A stretch of 9,706 nucleotides of DNA. Source: an uncultured Alphaproteobacteria bacterium (GTDB lineage: Bacteria > Pseudomonadota > Alphaproteobacteria > Rs-D84). Shown piece after piece: positions 1 to 5,373 of the stretch (positions are counted from its first letter, which is position 1; each line of letters begins with the position of its first letter). The stretch spans positions 1 to 9,706 of the forward strand of contig CALXPA010000029.1 of assembly GCA_944390185.1 (NCBI GenBank), read 5' to 3'. A program made the position numbers and the translations under genes. The notes below the pieces were generated by a model, which saw only the letters and a list, made by a program, of their open reading frames with translations, was not told the DNA's origin and searched no databases.

Positions 1-299
1 GTACGAACAGTCTGGCATCATGCTATGCGTGTCCGTCCCCAGGGACCGTTGATTCGTTGATAAAAAGGAGAGCCAGACAAAAAACACAATTCTCGCTGTG
101 TTCGTGGCAGGCATTAACTACTTATGCTGGCATATTTGTATTCAGAGGGATTGGTCAATGTTATCTGACGACATATTCTGTTTATATCGATAACGACGGG
201 TGGTCGCGTAAGTACGAGAGCGATTGCCATATATCAACAGATATGCGGTTGACCGATGAAGCGGGAACGTACAGATTTACCAGTACGTGTTATTATTGA
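1..299 (+). CDS. C-terminal end of a cysteine-rich, probably exported protein (5' end outside window)
   Basis: The frame is open from the first complete codon (base 3) to the TGA at 297-299, giving about 98 residues, so this is the tail of a gene that begins upstream. A TTG at 57 could start an 80-residue product, but the open frame upstream and the lack of a ribosome binding site argue against it. The fragment has seven cysteines, including an ASCYACPSPG stretch at its start, and ends in a Gly/Thr/Tyr-rich segment (EAGTYRFTSTCYY). That composition, with spaced Cys, Gly, Thr and aromatic residues, resembles secreted disulphide-bonded surface proteins. The CxxCP motif is also found in the large Cys-rich gene at 5374-8229 (CLRCPAEYTC). 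No family is recognised and the function is unknown. The next gene starts one base after the stop, so the two are probably cotranscribed and may be translationally coupled. Confidence 0.6.
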   Translation, partial: TNSLASCYACPSPGTVDSLIKRRARQKTQFSLCSWQALTTYAGIFVFRGIGQCYLTTYSVYIDNDGWSRKYESDCHISTDMRLTDEAGTYRFTSTCYY

Positions 300-300
300 T

Positions 301-1239
301 ATGCGACCTGTGGTATCCATTATTATTCCAAATCATAATTATGCCCAGTATATTGGCGATGCGATACGTTCGGTATCTGCACAAACATTAAAAAACTGGG
401 AGTGTATAATTATTGATGACGCCAGTACAGATGATTCTGTTGCGGTCATACGTCGACATATAAAATCTGATCCCAGATTTCGCTTGATACGCATGAAAAT
501 GCAATCTGGGGTGTCTGTGGCACGTAATGCCGGTCTGGATGCGGCGCGCGGGGAATATGTTGCGTTTTTGGATGCAGATGACTGTTATACGGATGCCGCG
601 ATGGAAACGTTGTTGCATCTGGCCAAAACAACCGGCGCCGATATGGCCGGCGGCCGCAGCCACAATGTTCATACAGAATTCAAATTTATACCAAATCGAA
701 AGGCCCAGGTGGCAATTAATAATTTTGCTGCCACTGGGAATCCGTCGGATTTTTTATTGCTGTCGAAACAGTTTAACTGGTGTTGGATATGGCGTCGAAT
801 ATATCGACGTGACTTTATCGGGAAAAACAGATTTTTGCCACAGTTTAAAACATTTGGCGATGATTTGTGTTTTATGTTGGATATATGCCATCGTGCGAAA
901 ATATGCGCGGAATGTGATACGGTATGCGTGTATCACAGAATTCACACTAATGCCATTACAACTGGTGAATTTGACAACTATCGTTTCGAATGGTTCCCCG
1001 TATATTTTCAGCATATCAACGAAACGTTGTTGGATAAATACAGCAGTGCGTTTTGGCGGCGTTTTTTTCGCGCAACGTTTGGTTATTTGCTGATAGAAAC
1101 CGTTATCAATCCAAAACGACTGAACAAGTGTCATGCCGCTGCCAAGGCAGCCTTGATAAAATCGTGTGCATATATACCGCGACGGTATCTACGGTTGAAA
1201 CAACGTATCATTTGCTGGTTCTTGCTATGTCTGAAATAA
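301..1239 (+). CDS. Glycosyltransferase family 2 (GT-A fold), envelope glycan type
   Basis: The 312-residue product is an inverting sugar transferase that moves a sugar from a nucleotide donor onto a growing glycan; it probably acts at the cytoplasmic face of the inner membrane. The N-terminus opens with the family's first strand (VSIIIPNHN, residues 5-13). It continues with the nucleotide-binding segment IIDDASTDDS (37-46), the GVSVARNAGLDAARGEYVAFLDADD block (70-94, DXD-type metal site at 91-94) and a GDD at 186-188 in the place of the usual catalytic acidic motif. There is no signal peptide; the C-terminus is basic and ends in a short hydrophobic patch. The ATG at 301 is preferred because it places the GT-A strand at the normal distance from the N-terminus. 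An in-frame ATG at 256 would add 15 atypical residues inside the upstream gene. Neither start has a clear Shine-Dalgarno, so coupling to the upstream stop is likely. The acceptor and sugar cannot be told from sequence; LPS, capsule and O-glycan are all possible. Confidence 0.9.
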   Translation: MRPVVSIIIPNHNYAQYIGDAIRSVSAQTLKNWECIIIDDASTDDSVAVIRRHIKSDPRFRLIRMKMQSGVSVARNAGLDAARGEYVAFLDADDCYTDAAMETLLHLAKTTGADMAGGRSHNVHTEFKFIPNRKAQVAINNFAATGNPSDFLLLSKQFNWCWIWRRIYRRDFIGKNRFLPQFKTFGDDLCFMLDICHRAKICAECDTVCVYHRIHTNAITTGEFDNYRFEWFPVYFQHINETLLDKYSSAFWRRFFRATFGYLLIETVINPKRLNKCHAAAKAALIKSCAYIPRRYLRLKQRIICWFLLCLK

Positions 1240-2165
1240 ATATCTTGTACACATTCGATACACGATTTTGGCGGCTGGCGGCGGTCTCGATACATTCTGT
1301 GCTGAAAAATCGGGCGCGTGGCACTGAATGCACCATATACTGCATGGTGGCGCCGCGTACGGCGGGTCGGCATAAGATAAAAAAAATAGTTAATGCCGCC
1401 GGTGCGCGGCTGGTGTGGCGGGTCGTGTGGCCACATGAAAATCCTTTTCGTAAAAACGATTTTTTCAGGTGGAGTCCTGTTATATTTTATCGTTTGTTTG
1501 CGCACAGAATTTTCCCAAATGTTGACAGATTGCTGTACCTGGATTCTGATACATTGGTGTTGGGCGATTTGTCTGGATTATACCGTACAGATATTTCTGG
1601 TTATGTATTGGGGGCTGTGCCAGATATGGCCCCAACCCAAGATGAAAATAATAAAAACGGACAATATGTTAAAAACTTTTCTGAAAAATATTTAGGGGGT
1701 GGGTGCTATTTTAATTCGGGTGTATTATTGATAAATATGCGCAATATGGCCAGGTGTGAACATGCATTACAAACGGTTACAGTTGAAACCACATACCCAG
1801 ACCAAGATATTATGAATGCGGCCCTGGTTGGCCAGATTCTGTCGTTGGAATTGAAATATAATCTGGCGCCAGGAATTAATATCCCCGCGACATTTCCGTT
1901 GCGCCAAATTAATGCAGCGAAAAAGCATCCAGTTGTTTTGCATTTTTATTCTGGAAAACCATACAACTATGAATTTATGCCGCGCAAAATATACTCGTTG
2001 TTTTATAAGGCGGCGACAGAAATAGGATTGTATCCTGATGACTTTATAAAACAGGAAATAAAGTATCACCGTCGCCGCCGTCCAAATGCAAAAACGCATA
2101 TACCGTTCTTGCACGTCAAAGGGAATAAATTGATATTGTTTGGAATAATCTCTCTTAGAGTATGA
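1227..2165 (+). CDS. Glycosyltransferase family 8, LPS glucosyl/galactosyltransferase-like
   Basis: The 312-residue product is a retaining GT8 enzyme of the kind that adds glucose or galactose to the lipopolysaccharide core (WaaI/WaaJ/RfaI relatives). Visible landmarks are the N-terminal strand NILYTFDTRF (4-13), LLYLDSDTLVLGDL (102-115) with the DXD metal site DSD at 106-108, YFNSGVLLIN (161-170), the DQD at 192-194 and the C-terminal HFYSGKPY (239-246) that normally closes over the UDP-sugar. The last 30 or so residues are strongly basic (RRRR at 282-285) and could dock on the membrane. The ATG at 1227 is chosen because it lies just before the first GT8 strand. An open frame continues upstream to 1053, but that part only shadows the previous gene. 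The 13-bp overlap with the GT2 gene implies cotranscription and coupled translation. The exact sugar and acceptor are not determinable. Confidence 0.9.
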   Translation: MSEINILYTFDTRFWRLAAVSIHSVLKNRARGTECTIYCMVAPRTAGRHKIKKIVNAAGARLVWRVVWPHENPFRKNDFFRWSPVIFYRLFAHRIFPNVDRLLYLDSDTLVLGDLSGLYRTDISGYVLGAVPDMAPTQDENNKNGQYVKNFSEKYLGGGCYFNSGVLLINMRNMARCEHALQTVTVETTYPDQDIMNAALVGQILSLELKYNLAPGINIPATFPLRQINAAKKHPVVLHFYSGKPYNYEFMPRKIYSLFYKAATEIGLYPDDFIKQEIKYHRRRRPNAKTHIPFLHVKGNKLILFGIISLRV

Positions 2166-2181
2166 TGTTGATATAAACTTA

Positions 2182-2210
2182 TTGCATGGGATGGGCTTTA
2201 TTTTTAATAA
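2182..2210 (+). promoter_or_regulatory. Candidate sigma-70-type promoter for the autotransporter gene
   Basis: TTGCAT (2182-2187) is separated by 17 bp from TAATAA (2205-2210). It would start transcription near 2217, about 20 bases before the ATG. The -10 box is a weak match. The case rests mainly on the same box type and spacing appearing upstream of four other genes here. The strong Shine-Dalgarno AAAGGGGGA at 2222-2230 lies 7 bases before the ATG at 2238. Confidence 0.4.
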
Positions 2211-2237
2211 TGATGGGGGTCAAAGGGGGATTTTGCT

Positions 2238-4568
2238 ATGTATGGGCGTGCTTTGTTGTGTTTGGTGGTTTCGTATTGTGTCGTTGTGCCGGCGGCGTTC
2301 GGCGCGGACAGAATTGTCATAGACAGTGAAACAACCCAGACGTTAGAAGATGAACTGTATTTACAATACAGTGCCGGGGATGCAAATGGCGGCGTTGTGG
2401 AAAATTCTGGTACGGCCGTGTTTGTCCCAGGTACGATATTTCGACTGAACAGTGCGGCATCGGGTGGTGTTATTTGGAACCAGGGGCAAATTCAACTGGG
2501 CGATGGGTCGGACACTCTGTCTTTTTTTCAAAATCAGTCAACTGGTGATGGTGGCGCAATTTATAATGCGGACACAGGTACGATTGGTGCGCTGGGGCGT
2601 GTGCTGTTCCAAAATAATACCGGCGTCAATGGTGGGGCCATTGATAATCATGGGACGGCGGAATCAATCGAACGGGCCAGTTTTATTCTTAATTCGGCCG
2701 GCACGGGCCAGGGTGGGGCGATTCGAAATAAGGGGCACTTTGGTGGAATAACAGATGTGTTGTTTAACGCAAATACGTCGGGGGCCGGTGGCGCGATTAA
2801 TAACCAGGCTGTGATTGAAAACATCACCGGAACAACCTTTTCTAGTAACAGCGTGCTGGTGGGCGAAGATGCACAACAGGGCGGGGCGATATTAAATTCT
2901 GGGACCATTGGTTTGGTCGCGACCAGTGAATTTTCTGGGAACCAGGCGGGTACCAATGGTGGTGCGATTGCAAATGTTGCGGTTGATGCGGACGATGCGC
3001 CAAGTGTTACGTTACAGAACGTACGGTTCTTGTCAAATGTGGCGGGGGAACATGGTGGTGCGATTTATAATGGTGACGCGGGAACAGTTACGTTACAGGG
3101 GGATAATGTTTTTTCTGGTAATACGGCGGGGGGCGCCAGAAATGATATCTATAACGACGGACAAATTGTTATCGCAGATGGCGTAACGCGTATCGGCAGT
3201 GGAATTGACGGGAATGGGACTTTGGTCGTGAATTCGGCAGGTACATTGAATATTGGGGCCACCACCGTTACCCAGGGGCGGATTGAATTGAACGGTGATG
3301 TGTCAATGATGGTGGTTAACGGCGATTCGTATGGGCGGTTATTGGCGCAACAGTATGCGCCTGGTGCGGATGGGATGGTGCATGTGTCTGTGGGAACCGC
3401 GGGGACGTACGATTTATTCCAGTCTGATGTCGGTATCAATATAGAATATAACGATTCGATATATGAAATGACCCGTGATGGTGGGGACGTTACGTTTGCA
3501 CTGCGTCCGGTGGACGAAATTGCACGTGATAATAACCTGGGGACTGATGCGGCGATGATACTGGCGCGAATGGCCAGCGTGGGGGAATATTCAATTGCGG
3601 TGGCATCACTGAATGCGCAACAGGCCTTGGCAGATGGTGATACAGAATATGTACAGGGGGAATCTGGAAAATTAGGTGCAGTGACCGAACCTGTGGCCCA
3701 GGTGGTTGCCACGGCGGTCCAATCCCAGATTTTGAATGTGGCCGGTGGGCGTATGGCGAATATGGCGCACGGACGCAGTGGGGGCGACGATGATTCTGGG
3801 GGATATGGCGCGTGGGGACGTGTGTTGTTTAATAAATCAAAATATTCAGATGCCTTTGATGGGAATATGCGCGGCATCACCATTGGTGCAGATGTGCAGA
3901 TGGAAAATGGACTGACGTTGGGGGCTGGGTACGCGTATGTTCGGGCGGATACATATTCTGATGCGCACGATACGGATATTACCAATAACGTATTCTTTGC
4001 ATATGGCCAGTACCAGCCCGCCCAGTGGTTTGTTAATGCAGTGGTGAACTATAACGCCATTGGTTATGCCGATACAACGAATGCCTTTGGTGTGCTGTTT
4101 GAAACGGAACACGATGCCGCGGCCATCGGGGCCCAGGTTATGTCAGGGTATGATTTTAAATCTGGGATAACGCCAATGGCGGGGGTGCGATACCTGTATA
4201 TTTCCCAGGACCAGTATTCAAATGGTTTGGTGCACCTGGGTGGTGATGATGCGAATTATATGACGGGGGTCGCAGGGTTGCGGTATGCGTTTAATATCGG
4301 CGCTGATTGGGCGGTGCACATTCGTCCAGAATTACAGGCGGCGGTGACGTATGACTTTTTGTCTGATGCGGGGATGGCGTCTGTGATGGTGCCGGGCATT
4401 GCGTCATATGCCGTGGATGTTATGACAATGGCCCGGTTGGGTGGTGAATTTGGTATTGGGCTGGGGGTGCAGTATGACGGATGGGATATATCCGTGGAAT
4501 ATGACATGCAACTGCGCGAAGATTTTATGTCGCATACAGGAATGTTAACATTTCGATATGATTTTTAA
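2238..4568 (+). CDS. Autotransporter (type Va secretion) with GGAI-repeat beta-helix passenger
   Basis: A 776-residue outer-membrane protein. A Sec signal peptide (residues 1 to about 22, ending AAFGA) leads into a passenger with about ten repeats of 25-32 residues (51-306). Each carries a GG[AV][IV]xN turn, usually preceded by an F.xN step, as in pectin-lyase-like parallel beta-helices and chlamydial polymorphic outer-membrane proteins. A non-repetitive part follows (310-425), then an alpha-helical linker (about 430-510) and the translocator barrel (about 520-776). The barrel begins GGYGAWGRVL, alternates polar and hydrophobic residues, and ends LTFRYDF with the terminal Phe recognised by the BAM machinery. 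The mature protein has no cysteine, in sharp contrast to its neighbours. No serine-protease triad is visible, so adhesion or a structural surface role is likelier than proteolysis; this is inference. A strong ribosome binding site fixes the start. The gene is monocistronic and converges on 4595-5305. Confidence 0.93.
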   Translation: MYGRALLCLVVSYCVVVPAAFGADRIVIDSETTQTLEDELYLQYSAGDANGGVVENSGTAVFVPGTIFRLNSAASGGVIWNQGQIQLGDGSDTLSFFQNQSTGDGGAIYNADTGTIGALGRVLFQNNTGVNGGAIDNHGTAESIERASFILNSAGTGQGGAIRNKGHFGGITDVLFNANTSGAGGAINNQAVIENITGTTFSSNSVLVGEDAQQGGAILNSGTIGLVATSEFSGNQAGTNGGAIANVAVDADDAPSVTLQNVRFLSNVAGEHGGAIYNGDAGTVTLQGDNVFSGNTAGGARNDIYNDGQIVIADGVTRIGSGIDGNGTLVVNSAGTLNIGATTVTQGRIELNGDVSMMVVNGDSYGRLLAQQYAPGADGMVHVSVGTAGTYDLFQSDVGINIEYNDSIYEMTRDGGDVTFALRPVDEIARDNNLGTDAAMILARMASVGEYSIAVASLNAQQALADGDTEYVQGESGKLGAVTEPVAQVVATAVQSQILNVAGGRMANMAHGRSGGDDDSGGYGAWGRVLFNKSKYSDAFDGNMRGITIGADVQMENGLTLGAGYAYVRADTYSDAHDTDITNNVFFAYGQYQPAQWFVNAVVNYNAIGYADTTNAFGVLFETEHDAAAIGAQVMSGYDFKSGITPMAGVRYLYISQDQYSNGLVHLGGDDANYMTGVAGLRYAFNIGADWAVHIRPELQAAVTYDFLSDAGMASVMVPGIASYAVDVMTMARLGGEFGIGLGVQYDGWDISVEYDMQLREDFMSHTGMLTFRYDF
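2388..3155 (+). repeat. Region encoding about ten GGAI(x)N beta-helix repeats
   Basis: Within the autotransporter, GG[AV][IV] turns begin at residues 51, 76, 105, 132, 159, 184, 215, 241 and 273, with a degenerate copy (GGARNDIYN) at 298. The period is 25-32 residues. Seven consecutive copies read GGAI followed by one variable residue and Asn. At DNA level the cores are similar but not identical (for example ggtggcgcaatttataat and ggtggtgcgatttataat), so these are diverged coding repeats rather than a recent tandem expansion. Confidence 0.85.
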
Positions 4569-4593
4569 AAAATCCCCAAATTGGGGATTTTTT
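4567..4593. terminator. Bidirectional intrinsic terminator between convergent genes
   Basis: An 11-base inverted repeat, AAAAAATCCCC / GGGGATTTTTT, surrounds a 5-base loop (AAATT). The arms give an A-tract on one side and a T-tract on the other, so the hairpin works in both directions. It begins inside the autotransporter stop codon (4566-4568) and ends two bases before the stop of the convergent gene (4595-4597). Confidence 0.9.
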
Positions 4594-4594
4594 A

Positions 4595-5305
4595 TTAATT
4601 GTTTTTGAAATATTTTGCGTGCTGGACCTGGGACACAGATTCCATTTTATCAAACAGTGCGTCGGCCGCATTGCGGTCCGCCGGCATGTTGCCCGATGCC
4701 AATGTATAATCCGCACCGTTGGTAATTACAATCAGGTCTGGTTCCAAATCGTTGCCACAAACCAGGTGATATTTGGCAAAGTCATAATATTTACCATAGC
4801 AATCACCGTTTTGTACCGCGGCATATCCATAATCGGCCAAATCTGCACAGGTTGGCTGGGCATCAGGGTCACTGACGATTACACCATTTGGCATTGGTTC
4901 CACAGATGCATCCAATGGCACATCGTTGCACCAAACGCGGACATACTGGCCGTCCACTGATGCCATTGCGCCATTTGATGTCGTTTTGCGCACACCAAAG
5001 CAGTCGCCATTTAATTCATCTGTATCAAAATCGTCCAAGATATTATCGCCACGTCGTATGGCGTCACGACCCATCGGAACCGGTTCATCACCCCCAGATA
5101 CCAATGCGTCGGGACAAATGTATTTCATCCCCCAGCACTTATCAGTTGTATCCCACAGTTCAGAATCATATCCGGCGCCCATGCGTGAATAGCATGTTGT
5201 TGGATCGCGACGGCATATATCTGCGTGTTGCCACCATGGCGTGGCGGCGAACGCCATCGGGACCAATGCGATATTTAACACAGAAAATGCGAATATTTTT
5301 TTCAT
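4595..5305 (-). CDS. Secreted cysteine-rich protein with repeated C-aromatic-G motifs, unknown family
   Basis: A 236-residue product with a clear Sec signal peptide (MKKIFAFSVL..., cleavage likely after MAFA at residue 20). The mature part is acidic and has nine cysteines (31, 38, 57, 64, 102, 126, 153, 169, 183), so periplasmic or surface disulphide bonding is expected. Three related segments can be seen: DKCWG...YIC (55-64), NGDCFG...VWCND (99-128) and NGDCYG...LVCGND (166-185). Each has a C-[WFY]-G turn followed at variable distance by a second Cys, which suggests a small repeated domain. There is no lipobox and no further membrane segment. A GAGAGAAAG element just before the ATG is a plausible ribosome binding site, and a good promoter precedes it. 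The gene lies 68 bp downstream of the 951-aa Cys-rich gene on the same strand but has its own promoter. No family is recognised and I assign no function. Confidence 0.85.
   Translation of the reverse strand: MKKIFAFSVLNIALVPMAFAATPWWQHADICRRDPTTCYSRMGAGYDSELWDTTDKCWGMKYICPDALVSGGDEPVPMGRDAIRRGDNILDDFDTDELNGDCFGVRKTTSNGAMASVDGQYVRVWCNDVPLDASVEPMPNGVIVSDPDAQPTCADLADYGYAAVQNGDCYGKYYDFAKYHLVCGNDLEPDLIVITNGADYTLASGNMPADRNAADALFDKMESVSQVQHAKYFKNN
4757..5137 (-). repeat. Three diverged C-[WFY]-G modules in the secreted Cys-rich protein
   Basis: Residues 57-183 of the 236-aa protein hold three C-aromatic-Gly turns (C57-W-G, C102-F-G, C169-Y-G). Each is paired with a downstream cysteine followed by a Pro-Asp, Asn-Asp or Gly-Asn-Asp turn (C64, C126, C183). 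The second and third copies share NGDC and a trailing ND. They look like an ancient internal duplication; spacing differs between copies. Confidence 0.5.
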
Positions 5306-5323
5306 GGCTTTCTCTCGCTGGTA

Positions 5324-5352
5324 ATTGTATCAAATTTTTTCATTCATGGCAA
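5324..5352 (-). promoter_or_regulatory. Sigma-70-type promoter for the 236-aa secreted protein gene
   Basis: Reading the minus strand, TTGCCA (5352-5347) is followed after exactly 17 bp by TACAAT (5329-5324), with an extended TGA immediately before the -10 box. Both boxes match the sigma-70 consensus at five of six positions. The start would lie about 12 bases before the ATG, leaving a short leader that is almost entirely the ribosome binding site. This is the best promoter match in the window. Confidence 0.7.
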
Positions 5353-5373
5353 GCCGTTATAATTTAACAATTA

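Noticed and set aside
57..299. Stand-alone 80-aa gene starting at TTG 57
   Set aside because: The same frame is open to the left edge, there is no ribosome binding site, and the upstream part adds a CYACPSPG segment that fits the same Cys-rich protein.
256..300. Upstream ATG start for the GT2 gene
   Set aside because: It would add 15 residues before the canonical VSIIIP strand and overlap the previous gene, without a better ribosome binding site.
1053..1226. Upstream start for the GT8 gene
   Set aside because: The extra 58 residues only re-read the 3' end of the GT2 gene out of frame, and the GT8 fold begins right after the ATG at 1227.
3149..3985. 278-codon open frame on the minus strand within the autotransporter
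   Set aside because: It lies wholly inside a gene with clear signal peptide, repeats and barrel; Pro/Ser/Thr-rich composition is typical of an antisense shadow of Gly/Asp-rich coding sequence.
5353..5373. Terminator after the 951-aa gene
   Set aside because: The ATAATT/AAATTAT symmetry is imperfect and has no GC stem, so some readthrough into the 236-aa gene is possible and no terminator is called.
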